Assembly: GCA_002286715.1 (NCBI GenBank)
Contig: NSJX01000021.1
Location: 193,905 to 257,904, forward strand
DNA length: 64,000 bases
Source of the DNA: Dentipellis sp. KUC8613
Lineage: Eukaryota; Basidiomycota; Agaricomycetes; Russulales; Hericiaceae
Reading direction: 5' to 3'
The first letter of the stretch is position 1. The number at the start of each line of letters is the position of its first letter. Position numbers and translations under genes: made by a program. Positions 34,295 to 45,802 of the stretch are shown one piece after another. Below the pieces are notes generated by a model. The model made no database searches, was not told where the DNA came from, and saw only the letters and a list, made by a program, of their open reading frames with translations.

Positions 34295-36413
34295 GGGATC
34301 TGGACTCGGATGTCATTTGATTTTTCCGTTATAGAAACGTAGCGTACGTTACTCCTAGGAACTTGCGGCGGGCATAGGCAGAGCATGTATAAGAGATCGT
34401 AGAGAAACATCAGTGTCGAGAGGAGAACCATCTCCTGTGGGAATTCGTAATCGACATCGCTCGCTGATCCATGATTCCTAGCAATAATCGGTATGCAACA
34501 TGTTACCACCGGGACCCGGTGCAAGTGATGCGGGGCGGAGCAATCTTCTGTGGTGCTTCTTCGACGGATCTGCAGCTCCTGGAACTGACAGCAGCGAGAG
34601 AAGAACGTCATAGACCACCAAGCGCTTGGGTTGATCCCATAGCTGTGGGCGATGGCCATTATCAAGGGCGTACCTTTCCGCACCACCCGCCTAACTGCCC
34701 AAGAAACCGTTGTGATACTTCCCCGGAGTATCCGGCGCAGAGGAGCTCATGATCTTGTATCGCTGATCCTTGGGAGAGAGACCGACGTCGAGTGCGAGGA
34801 TTCGGGGCGAAGCCGTGCAACTCCGCGCCCTTGTTGCTCAGGAAATAGTGGGAATGCCCTGTTGCTAGAATGTCTAGGGAAGATGCGTCTGATGAGACGT
34901 ACCAGTAGGTATGGAAGGCGTTCACGTTGCTACAAAATCAGCTCGCAAGGCCGGACGGTGATGCTTGGCAGGACATTCATGTGGTCGTGATTTTCCATCA
35001 ACATGCTGGGAGCTAGACTCACGTTTGTAGATGATTGACTTCGATGGATATGGAAGCAATCTCGATTCTCGGAGATTCTATGCACTAGATTTTGACTCTC
35101 AGATGTAGCTATAGAATGGTCGCACCTGGGGGCTTCCGTCAAGAGTGCGGATTATCTTCACAACATGACAAGGTAAAATACTCACCTCCAGCGCCAGACG
35201 TGTCGAGTCATTCTATCAGATGAAACATAAGCTCTGGTTTCAGACAAATTTTTACCGCTTCCTTCGAGGGCGACGTCTGACGCGGACTCGAATTCGAATG
35301 CATCACCGGCGTCGTCGGCCGGGTGCGAGTCAACTGGCACGCACACCAAACTGTTGAATGAATTGACGGCCAGGGTTATCAGCACGAGTATTGCGTGACA
35401 TTGAGCGTGTACCTATGTACTACCAGGTACGTACCAATATCATTACCAGTCGCTCGAGACTGATGAGCCCAACGATTAATGGACCCGTTCGAGCCTGGTG
35501 AGTTCTGAATCGGACTTTACCGCCCGCGGCGCAGTAAATCGGCGTCTACTTGTTGATGCTACCCATGATGATACCGCTTGATACCGTCACTCAAGGGGCT
35601 GCCTCACGGGCGACAGACAGCCAGGCGCGGTTTTGAATCCTTTGTCGGTGTCCAACACCCGTCATCGTTGCTATGGGACCTACTCAACGATTCATGAGAT
35701 ATCCTCATCAGGGTCGACGTACCTGGCAGAATATCTTTCAAGGATGCAAGGACTGGCAAACCTGCAAAGCGATGAGGAGGAGGACAGCTGTGTTCAGATC
35801 TGTCAGTGGCCCTGCTGCATTAGCAATTACTTACCTGGAATTTCTTCCAAAATGTTTTACGCCTTGGCTTCGAGGCACCGCTCTGACGTTAACCCCCGAT
35901 CGCAGGACATCTATATCCAATCGCCTTGACAAACTGTGGTCCGTCATTTCATTATGCTATTTCCTTCGTATGTTTTCATGACAACTCTCACAGCCCACAG
36001 GTCCTGTTGAGACCCAAGCAAGTTTACTGTTTCGTTGCTGCGTGCGGTCCTCAATCAGAACCACGTGGACACGACACACAGCCAGCTAAACTAATTTCAT
36101 CGCGTCTGAACCCTGGTCATGGCCGCCTCTTACTTGGGTTTAGCCGAACCCCGCCATCGGGCATTGGGCCCTTCAAGGCTACAGTGTGATCTGGGCATCG
36201 CCTCGTTTTGATCAGGCGCTACAGCGTCCGGCGTTTGAGGATCAGACCGTTGAGCGCCTCAAGGAACCTTCATAAAAGCTGCAGACGCGCTCATGGCTTC
36301 GGTAGGGTTTTTTCTTCCTCACCCCTCGCCCCATCCTTTCCTTCACCCCACGACCTGGTGTCGTTGACCTTTCATCTTCTGCAACCTGGTGTTGACCGCT
36401 GCTTTATTTGACA
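34295..36413. other. Intergenic, 2.1 kb, with an unresolved minus-strand candidate
   Basis: No confident gene. On the minus strand several pieces look like exons: 35388-35186 (LITLAVNSFNSLVCVPVDS, hydrophobic then polar, like a secreted protein start, ending at a GTGAGT donor), 35125-35023 (CAG acceptor, GTGAGT donor), and an open stretch 34925-34600 containing WYVSSDASSLDILATGHSHY and IAHSYGINPSAWW. Phases do not join cleanly, so a decayed or poorly resolved gene is possible. The last 150 bases are the chitinase promoter. Confidence 0.3.
36271..36278 (+). promoter_or_regulatory. TATA-like box before the chitinase gene
   Basis: CATAAAAG lies 136 bases before the ATG, followed by a pyrimidine-rich stretch (36307-36350) typical of strong fungal promoters. 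Motif evidence only. Confidence 0.4.
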
Positions 36414-38465
36414 ATGCATTACTTATTGGCCACCACTTTGTTCGGCGCGATGGGCGGAGCCCTCGCTGCTGGGTTCGACTTCAGCAAGAACACTAATGTG
36501 CGTGCTTTTCTCATTGCAGACTAATGGGTAACTAATGGTTTTTCGGTGTAACAGGTAGCTGCGTACGGACATCTCCCTGCATGCTCTTTTCGTCAAGCTT
36601 ATCTTTATCTGCAGATACTGGGGTACTAATGTCGCAGGAGACCAGAAAGGTCTCTCGGAGTACTGTAATGACGACACGATTGACAACCTTGTCATGGGTT
36701 TCCTTACGGCGTTCAACTCTACGGGCGGTCAACCCGAAATCAACTTCTCCAACGTACGTTTGCTTTAGTACGGTCCTTCCGACTTGCGTCTCACAGCATT
36801 TTGCAGATCTGCAGCAAGGGTAACGGTGTCTTCACTGGCACCGCACTCGCCAACTGCTCGTTCCTCTCTGATCAGATCAAGACGTGCCAGAAGAACGGCA
36901 AGGCGGTGACGCTCAGCTTGGGTGGTGAGACCGGCAAGGTCGGCTTCGCCAACGCTGCTGCTGCCGCGAGCTTCGCGGACCTCATTCACAATGAGTTCTT
37001 GGCCGGCACGAGCAAGACTCGTCCCTTCGGTGATGCTGTCCTCGACGGGTGAGTGTTGTGTCTATGCGCTCCGAAGTGCGTGCTGATGACAAACCGCAGT
37101 GTTGATCTCGATATCGAGAGCGGCTCTCCCCTCTTCTACGACGCCTTCATCAACCGTCTGGTCGCCAACGCTAAGGGTGGCAAGAAGCCCTTCATCACCG
37201 GTGCTCCTCAGTGCCCCATCCCGGACAAGAACCTGAACACTGCCATCACCTCCGCTGCCTTCGACGCTGTCTACATTCAGTTCTGTGCGTAGCGATGCCA
37301 TCGAACTCGTCCCGCACCCTCTAACACGTTACTGTAGACAACAACCCTTCGTGCGCTCTTGATGCTGGCAAGGGCTTCAACTTTGCCGACTGGGACACTC
37401 TTGCCCGCACCAAGGCCAAGAACAAGAACATGAAGGTGTTCGTTGGTGCTCCCGCCAGCCAGAAGGCCGCTGGCTCCGGCTTCGTCGAGATTGGCGCCCT
37501 CCAGACCCTCGTTGCGTCGACCCAGAAGAAGTTCAAGTCCTTCGGTGGTGTCATGCTCTTCGATGTCTCTGCTGCCCGTGGTATGTGCGCATGCATTTCC
37601 CATGTTACAAGACAGCTCACGAAACATCTTCGCAGACAACGACAACTTCGACAAGGCAATCAAGGGTGTTCTGACTGGCGACATCAACCCCGCCAACAGC
37701 ACCACCTCTAGCAACAGCACTGCGACCGCCACTGGCATTCGTGGCACCGCGACTGCTACCGCGACCGAGATCGACACCGACACCGATCTTACCGCGACCG
37801 CTACTGCGACTGGTGTCGATGTCACCGCGACCGCCATCGACCCCACTGACACTGATCTCGGCCCGACCGGCACTGAGACTGGCACTGATGCCGACCCGAC
37901 TGCCACTGGTACCGACATCGACACTGACACGGATCTCGACCCCACCGCTACCGCCACGGACCTCGACCCTACCGCCACCGCCACTGATGATCCCGACACC
38001 GACACTGAGACCGCGACCGCGACCGACGACGAGCCTGAGGTGACCACTTCGGCCCGGGCTTCCAGGATCACGAGCGTGAAGGTCTCCAGCACGAGGGCGG
38101 TCGCAACCGCGAGCGTGAAGGCGTCCTCCACCAAGAGCGCAAAGGCAACTGTTACCCCCACCGCCGTCGCGACTGCCAGCGTCATCGACACTGATATCCC
38201 TGAGGCGACCGACAGCCTCGACATCCCCGACACCACCGACAGTCTCGACATCCCTGGCTCCACCGACAGCCTCGACATCCCCGAGGCGACCGACAGCCTC
38301 GATATTCCCGTCGCGACTGCGACCTCTGCCGCTGGCGCCGAGCCTTCTGGCATCTTCGGCATTGACCCCCTGACCGGCGAGCCCAGCGAGACCGTCGGCG
38401 CCCGCGATCTCAATCGCCCCCGCGTTATGTCGCGCCATTTCCGCCTCCTCCAGCGCTCGGCTTGA
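36414..38465 (+). CDS. Secreted GH18 chitinase (class III type) with repetitive Thr/Asp-rich tail
   Basis: Seven exons: 36414-36497, 36555-36562, 36615-36753, 36807-37048, 37100-37284, 37338-37580, 37636-38465; 576 residues. It hydrolyses chitin at the cell wall or outside the cell. A signal peptide (MHYLLATTLFGAMGGALAAG) is followed by VAAYWGTNVAGDQKGLSEYC, AVTLSLGGETG and DGVDLDIESG, the GH18 DxxDxE motif with its catalytic Glu. NPSCALDAGKGFNF, VFVGAPASQKAAGSGF and FGGVMLFDVSAA close the barrel. Exon 2 is only 8 nt but is needed for the AAYWG join. From about residue 330 the protein is Thr/Ser/Asp-rich, probably O-glycosylated, with near-perfect 10-residue repeats. It lacks a GPI-type hydrophobic end. 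A chitin-binding module is not evident. Confidence 0.92.
38192..38320 (+). repeat. 30-bp tandem repeats encoding TDSLDIP-type decapeptides
   Basis: Inside the chitinase tail the unit DIPxxTDSL recurs about four and a half times (variants EA, DT, GS, EA, VA). This 30-bp in-frame tandem array preserves the frame and is likely to vary in copy number between strains. Confidence 0.85.
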
Positions 38466-40334
38466 GCTGTTGTTGGAGTTACCTCCCCCGATTTCTATTG
38501 ACCCCCGACCATCCGTTGTACCCTTGACACGATTGCTCTTACCCTGCGTTGACTACACTACCGCTTGCTTTACGAGGTGCTGTGGCCTTTTACGACCTAT
38601 CTATCTATTTAACTAGCAGTGTTTTGTCGAGTGTTTAGTGATTAGCAGCTTTCAATACGATGTTGTAAAGAAGTACGAGTATGTGCGTGCGAGTGTCTCC
38701 TTCCGAGCATAGGTCGAGCTGCGGGTCGGGCATGACGGTCTCCGCGTTGTAAGATGCCCAAACGCGTTTTTGCTGGTGCCTGGCCTCAATGCAAAACCTA
38801 TCGCCGTGATGAAACGGTGATCATCAGTTGGGCGCACTGTGCTCGAGAGTAAGCACCATCCGTAATCTTGGAAGGAGGCGCGTACTGCCACGAGGAGTGG
38901 CGGTGTGCTGCATGCGAGAAATGAGCATACTGGCATCATGCTGTGTCCCATCGATGTCGTGCTCCAGCTGGGCCGCACGTCGATACGCCACTTGAACCCA
39001 TTGATAAAGTGCACTCTGCACACCCAAGCAAGTTCACGACTCGATCGTTGCGAAGCTAGACGATCCGAGGAATGGATGTTGCTCTTTGCCTCCATCACGG
39101 AGCGTCCCATGCGGGAGAGGAGATACTATATGTTGGAATCATCAGCAGACGTGTGGATGTTCGCTTACTACTGTGGCAACATGTTTCAAGTGTTGACTGT
39201 AAGCGCTAGCAGTGGCAGCATCGTGATCCGCCACGCATGGTCTACACGGGTCGCCTGGACAGAACTGGGCGGGTTCTCGAGCCTGATTGAAGTTCTCCTG
39301 CCTTCGACGTCGACGTACGGTGGGTGCGTTGGAAACTGTTCATCATGCCCTGAGAAAGCGAACTCTTCGCAGCAGGCAGGGAGAAACACATCAGAATAGA
39401 AAAGTCCGAGAATGTTTAGATGAAGATGGGATGCGGCTCGGGGTAGCTGCACTACACCGCACATACAGGGATCCGGTAGAATCAACGGATCAACCTGTAA
39501 CAACCTAGATAGGATGAATCTCCAGACGCTGGAGCGGAGTCGGGGAGTTTTGGGACCGACTTGAGCGTCAGTGTCCTGTATCGTTTTGGAAATCGAAGGA
39601 TACGAGAATGCCTCCGCGGACCAATGAGCGTTTCAGGGTCCGAGTAGCGGTATGAACAAGTGGTGAAAAGCGATCGACCTTCGGGAACAAAACACTGTAC
39701 TTGTCTCCACTGGTGAGACGGATGTGCGCTCCGACCCATACAATGAGTATCCATTGCACAGCAGGTAAGGATCGGCTGCTGCACTAGGAACTGATATTGG
39801 CAGTCGATTATGATCGCCTATTTTCCTGGTGACTGTGAATCGTCAGGACATAAGTTTTGATAGAGCGAGCAGCATGCACCACAGAATGTCTGCTCAAGGG
39901 AGTTATATACTGTTCCATGAATCGTGGCGCATTTACATGCCATTTCTGAAGCGTGACGAAACGCAGAAGGAAGGCACCGACCTTTGCTTCAGCCAGCGGA
40001 CCGGCAGAAAGAGTTGTTTTCACATATACCATTTCCTATGTATTTGCTGTATAAAAGAGCGTGGCGTTCAGGCGATGTTCGTCGGAGTGAGGACACAAGA
40101 AATTGAAGGAGGGAGAAGCTGGGAGAAGGCACTCGCAGAAGCACTCGGGCTCAGATTTCGGAAGACGCCGAGGGACACGTGATGTAACGCAAGAACACGC
40201 TCATGCCGCGGCAGCGGTCAAGCTCAGACTCACGGACTTGGAGGCTCAACTTGTCCACCAGGACGCTCATCTCTTCATGATTGTCAGGCCAGATACTCAT
40301 CGTTACACAGTATTAACTCTGACAACACACTGCC
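38466..40334. other. Intergenic, 1.9 kb, with unresolved minus-strand open stretches
   Basis: After the chitinase 3' flank, the minus strand carries protein-like pieces at 39759-39568 (VGAHIRLTSGDKYSVLFPKV), 39503-39186 (PYVDVEGRRTSIRLENPPSS) and 39110-38652. They do not join in frame with recognisable splice sites and show no known domain. They may be parts of a decayed or multi-exon gene. The last 100 bases are the VAC14 leader. Confidence 0.3.
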
Positions 40335-43300
40335 ATGGGTATGTGCATATATCCTGAGGCATAACACGTATGCTTATGCTGTAACAGATCCGGCAATTGC
40401 CAAGCAGCTGGTGGACAAGATGTATGAGAAGCGGAAGGCGGCAGCTCTGGATCTTGAGAAGTGCGTTATATTCTACTCATACCGTTGTTAATTTTGACGC
40501 GTCATAGGCTTGTTCGCGACTGCCACCAGCAAGGAGACGACAAGCGCATTGGCCAGATTGTAGACCAGCTGATCGAAATGTTCAGCACCGTGTCGAACGC
40601 GCTACATGTTCGGAACGGTGGTCTCATTGGTCTGGCAGGAACAGCTATCGCGCTTGGAGTCGACATCGCACCGTACATGGAACGGTTCCTTGAGCCACTC
40701 CTCATCTGCTTCAGCGATCCTGAGAATCGAGTCCGCTACTTCTCTGCGGAATGTCTGTACAATATCGCGAAGGTATCGAAGGGCGAGGTCCTGGTGTACT
40801 TCAATACAATATTTGATGCTCTGAGCAAAGTGAGTCCTTCTATTTCGCGTCCACTGCTGTCTTACAAGTAAACACTTGCAAAGCTAGCAGCCGATCCGGA
40901 GCTCTCTGTCAAGAATGGCGCCGAGCTGCTCGACCGTCTCCTGAAGGACATCGTAGCAGAATCCGCGTCTTTCTACATTCCCCACTACCCCGAAACCGAG
41001 AAGATACGCGAGCGAGAGAATGAAGCCGACGCAGACCTTGGAATCGTTGTCCCTCACCCGGAGGACTTTGAAGGGATGGACAAACCGGGCGCGAAGCGTG
41101 CCTTCTCTTTAGCGCGCTTCATCCCTCTTCTTTCTGACAGGATATACGTCATCAGTCCGTTCACACGAAGCTTCCTTGTTTCATGGATTACGGTTCTCGA
41201 CTCCGTCCCGGAACTGGAACTTATCACTTATCTCCCGGAATTCCTCGATGGTTTATTGTGAGTCCAAATCTTTCCCCTTCGCAACTATCTTCACATTCTT
41301 CTCTCAGGAAGTACCTCTCGGACCCAACAGAGGACGTGAGGATTGCGACCGAGAATCAGCTTGCCGAATTTCTGCGCGAGATCCGTGAGGTGACCCTTGT
41401 GCGCAAGCATCAAGAGGAACAGTTGAAGAAACAAGAAGCCGGATCAACTGAGCAAAGACAGTTGGACGGCAGAGACAGCCGAACGCCTGAATCGAATATA
41501 CCCAACTCAGCTTTCTTGAAAGACAGTGAGAACGCAGTGTCGGATTTCGAATCTGACAAGGTGGAAGCAGAACATGGGTCCCAGTTCGATGAGAGGGACA
41601 CTGGAGGTGAGCGAATCATTCTGTTCGATTGGTTCTCGCTTGTCTGCTCACAAAACGTATAGTGTGGATACCTGGTCAAGGTGTTCATATCGACTACGCC
41701 GCCATAATTGAGATTCTCATTCAGCAACTCGATGGACACCGTGAGCACTCATGCTACTTTTATTCTCTTACTACAGCTAAGACGTGCGCACAGACGATGA
41801 GATCCAGCAGTCCACCGCGCTCCTCTGGTTCGCTGAATTCCTGTCCTTCGCACCTGAGGTCATGGTTCCCTTCACTCCACGCCTCATCCTATCCATCCTC
41901 CCCAACCTCGCGCACCACGCCCCCATGATCCAGAGCTCTGCGAACCGGACCAACAAGCTCCTCACCAGCGTCATCAAGGCGCTCCCCGCCCCCGTTGACC
42001 CGCCATCACGCCAGAGCACATCCAACACGAACAGCGCACCTTCGCGTATGCCTACCTCTCCCCCGCCCCCACCACCTCAACAACCGCAACAACCACAGCC
42101 ATCAGCGCCGAAATCGCCCGCGCCATCACGACAGTCCACACTACCTTCACAGGCGCAACCGCAACCGCAGCCCCAGCTAGTACCATCACAGCCGCAGAGC
42201 AGAGACACGAGCTCCCCTGAGTCCATGTCCGAAGCGACACCGACCCAGGCGACCGCGCCGAGCGGGCTGACGCTGACGAAGCGCGCAAGCGGCGGCGCGT
42301 CGATCGACGCAGGCGCGACGCCGCGCGCACTCACGCCCGCCAACGCGCCTCCCATCGCCGAGCCGCGCCCGCCGTCGCCGTCGACGATGGCGGGCATGCA
42401 GCAGGCAGCGCTGCAGGAGCGTGAGCGGGAGAGGGAGAAGGAAGAGAAGGAGAAGGAGAAGGAGAAGGAGTCTGGGGACGCGTTTGATTATCAGGCGACG
42501 GTGAATGCGCTGACGATACAGTTCTTGAGCGAGCATGAGGAGACGAGGGTTGCGGCGCTGAAGTGGCTGATTATGTTGCATCAGAAGGCGCCGAAGAAGG
42601 TGAGTGGTTTGTATGGGTTGGGGTTGGCGGGTATGGGGACGGTGTTGTTAATGTTGTTGCTTTGTAGATTTTGGCGATGGACGATGGGACGTTCCCGGCG
42701 CTCTTGAAGACCTTGTCAGATACGTCTGAAGAGGTGCGTCGTCCGCAAAAGAGGAAGGCGAAGCCCTGGTCCGATTATTCACCGACATACTTTAGGTCAT
42801 CAAGAACGACCTGCAGCTCCTCGCACAGATATCCTCAAGCTCTGAAGAGAGCTACTTCAAAGCATTCATGATCAACCTCCTCGAGCTGTTCAGCACCGAC
42901 CGGCGGCTGCTCGATCAGCGCGGAAGCTTGATCATCCGCCAGCTGTGTCTGAATCTCAATACCGAGAGAATATACAAGACGTTTGCGGAGATCATCGAAA
43001 AGGAAGAGGTAAAGCTTTAATCTGACAGTTGTGTGATGGTATGGACATCTATTGACGAATGGGGGGCAGGATCTGGAGTTCGCGAGCGTCATCGTCCAGA
43101 AGCTCAACATGATCCTCATCACATCACCAGAGCTGGCTGATTTCCGAAGACGACTGAAGAGCCCCGAAACTCGGGTTCGTGTGTCAACCTGCCGTGTTCC
43201 CTCTGCCATACTCACCTGACTTGCAGCAAGACGGCCAGGCGTTGTTTATCACGCTTTATCGATCCTGGTGTCACAATGCCGTGGCAGTCTTCTCACTATG

Positions 43301-44180
43301 CCTGCTGGCTCAGGCCTACGAGCACGCTTCGAATCTTCTGTACATCTTGTAGGTACCACTCCCGTCCGATCATCCTCGCAGCTTCACTGACTTCCGCACC
43401 AGCGCCGACCTCGAAATCACCGTGCAACTCCTCGTCCAGATCGACAGACTCGTGCAGCTGATCGAGTCGCCCGTCTTCACCTGTCCGTCCTCCCTCTTTC
43501 CTCTCTCCCCACTCAGCGCTTCGTTTGACTGACGCATACGCATAGATATCCGGCTGCAGCTCCTCGAGCCCGAGCGCTACCCCTACCTCTTCAAATGCCT
43601 TTACGGCCTCCTCATGCTCCTCCCCCAAAGCACCGCCTTCATCTCCCTCCGCAACCGCCTCAGCGCCGTCAACTCGGCCGGCTTCCTCCACATTGCCCCC
43701 AAGCCGTACGTCCCTCCCTCCCTCCCTCCCTCCCTCCCTCCCTCCCTCCCTCCACCCTTCCTTCCGTTGCATATTCACACACACACATACATACCACACA
43801 GACCGGCCTCGGCGATGGCCACGCGCTCCAAGCTCGCGCGCGACGAGATCAAGTGGTCCGAGCTCCTCGCGCACTTCCGCGCGGTGCAGGGCAAGCACGA
43901 GAAGGCGCGGCGCCTCGCGCTCGGCGGGGACGCCGCGCCGCCCGCGCCGGCGCCGCCCGAGCGCGACGTGCCCGAGCGGCCGGGCGTGCGGCGGCGCGCG
44001 ACGGGCGTCGGGGTCGGGCCCGGGGAGGCGGGAGCTGGGACTGGAACTGGTGCGGCGGCGGGGGCGCGGCCGCCGAGTCGGACGGGCGCGCTGAGCCCGT
44101 TGAATCCGCGTGCGAGGGTGCAGGGTGGGCTGTTGAGGGCGGGGAAGAGGTCGTTGGATTTGGGGAGGAAGGGGGGATAG
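40335..44180 (+). CDS. VAC14: VAC14, scaffold of the PI(3,5)P2-producing Fab1/PIKfyve complex
   Basis: Fourteen exons: 40335-40338, 40388-40460, 40508-40829, 40884-41257, 41308-41606, 41663-41740, 41794-42599, 42668-42733, 42796-43008, 43070-43174, 43227-43348, 43403-43482, 43546-43705, 43802-44180; 1026 residues. VAC14 is a HEAT-repeat scaffold that holds the lipid kinase Fab1 and phosphatase Fig4 on vacuole membranes. The start [20 protein letters not shown] followed by ALDLEKL is the family N-terminus. [26 protein letters not shown] and [12 protein letters not shown] are conserved HEAT segments. [20 protein letters not shown] then [19 protein letters not shown] is the C-terminal Fig4-binding domain. 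A Pro/Gln/Ser and then Glu/Lys low-complexity insert (exon 7) splits the HEAT array. Only four coding bases lie in exon 1. The extreme C-terminus is Arg/Ala/Gly-rich. Confidence 0.95.
43711..43754 (+). repeat. (CCCT)n microsatellite in a VAC14 intron
   Basis: About eleven CCCT units fill the first half of the last VAC14 intron. It lies between donor and branch region, so length changes should be tolerated. Confidence 0.9.
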
Positions 44181-44463
44181 GTTGGTAGGTGATTTGATGC
44201 AGATATGGACTGGTGGATTGGACTGTAGCTTTTGGGTGTATATATTATAGATAGTGAGTAATCATCATGCTTGTTCTTACCTTTTTTTTCTCGAGAGGTG
44301 GGTCGTGTGTTAAAGGAAAGGTGGCGGGGTATGAGTGCAGGTATAGGTGCGTGGTGTCAACGATTGGGTGTGCTGATTAGTGTTACATACACGTTATGTG
44401 ATAAATGCAAGAAGACAAGATGGGCAGAGCGGGGCGAGGTATGCGGGTCTATGGTGGTGGATG

Positions 44464-45802
44464 TCAGCTCGTGCTCGTGCCGTTGCTGGTGTTTCCATTC
44501 GTGCTCGGATTGGAACTGGGATTAGGATTGGGATCAGGGTGATGTATGACGATGTTTCTGCGGATCGTGGCGATGTCGTCGTCTGTGAACCCGCAGTACT
44601 GCTTCAGGTATGCCTCTGCGCCGCCATAGCGCTCGCGGAACATCTGCAGGAATGCGAGCATCGTTTCGTGTCTGTAGAGGCACGCTCTCAGAAAGGAAAA
44701 GACGGAGAGGTCGGGAGAGAGAGACGCACCGCGAGGAGAACATGTTTAGCGCGGCGTCCGGATTCTGGATGAATATCGGTTCTCTGCTCAGGCGTGCCAT
44801 GACTGCTTCGCGCATGGGCTCGCGGCCGATTCGTGTTAGTGCGTAGTCTTGGGCGATGGTCTCGTCATCTACACCTGCAAGCTGAGTACACCCGTCAGAG
44901 CATGGACTCGACGTGTCGGTATCCGATGTGGTCGTACCATTAGTAGAATCGCAGCGAGGATACCTGTGCGGTCTTTCCCGGCTAAGCAAGCGGTACGTCA
45001 GATGAAATGACGCGGGCCGGGACAGAAGGCAGGCAGACCTGTACAGTGAAAGATAAAGCCCTCGTTTGGCTTGTCGCGGACGTGGCGGAGGATGATCTCC
45101 AACGACGGGCCGGCCGCATCCAGAATCTCAGAATACAGGCGCATGAAAGCCTATATTGCACACCGCACGCCCGTCAAGCACGCCACACGCAAAGTCTAAG
45201 TGAAGCACCGCGCACCTCGGTCTTCCCGCTGGCGTACAGCTCGAAACGCCTGCAGTGCGCGAGACGCCCAACGCCACGCTCGATCAGCGGCCGCAGGCGG
45301 CCAGCAGAGACAGTGACACGCGTACGCACTGGGCCAATCGTTGCGGGCTGTAGTCCTTGTTCTCGAACACGGGCGCGCGTACGACGCGCAGGCCCGCGCC
45401 CAGCGCCGGGATCGGCGTGTTGTACTTCACCATCTCGGTGTCGGAGCGCAGGTCGAAGATCGTCGTGATCCCGAGCTCGCGCAGACGCGCCTCGCCTGTA
45501 TGACGGATGCGAAGATGTTAGACGAGATGTAAAACAGACCTGCGTCGGAGAGAACAGGGTTGAGCAGAGTAGGAGGTGTACTGACCGTCGGGGGTGATCC
45601 CGGAAATCTCGCCTGAGCGAAACATGAAGCCCGGGCGGGTAGATTCGGCGGGTGTTGACGTCGGGTGCGCGCCGAGGTCGCGCACATTATGTACGCCCGG
45701 GATGGAGACAAAAGGTGGATGTGAGAGGACGTGCGCGACGTGCTTTGGGTCGAGCGGGTCGAGCTCGCTGGGGGCGGCTTTGTTCGTGGTCGGCGCCGCC
45801 AT
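44464..45802 (-). CDS. CX5R protein phosphatase (tyrosine/serine phosphatase family, Y_phosphatase3)
   Basis: Seven exons: 45802-45586, 45495-45330, 45249-45216, 45150-45039, 44981-44938, 44881-44730, 44671-44464; 310 residues. The active-site loop FHCTAGKDRTG (Cys nucleophile, CX5R) is split by a phase-1 intron between the TA codons, and only exact splicing rebuilds it. Upstream, GVHNVRDLGAHPT and PGFMFRSGEISGITPDG followed by LRELGITTIFDLRSDTEM are marks of this single-domain group, which includes lipid- and phospho-Tyr-directed enzymes. Downstream, DDETIAQDYALTRIGREPMR completes the fold. The ATG at 45802 (MAAPTTNKAAPSELDPLDP) is the only in-frame methionine near the conserved start. The C-terminus is an Asn/Pro/Ser tail. 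Substrate is unknown. The gene converges on VAC14. Confidence 0.9.

Noticed and set aside
37277..38413. 378-codon minus-strand frame opposite the chitinase tail
   Set aside because: It is the antisense shadow of the Thr/Asp repeats; its Val/Ser repetition simply mirrors the sense codons.
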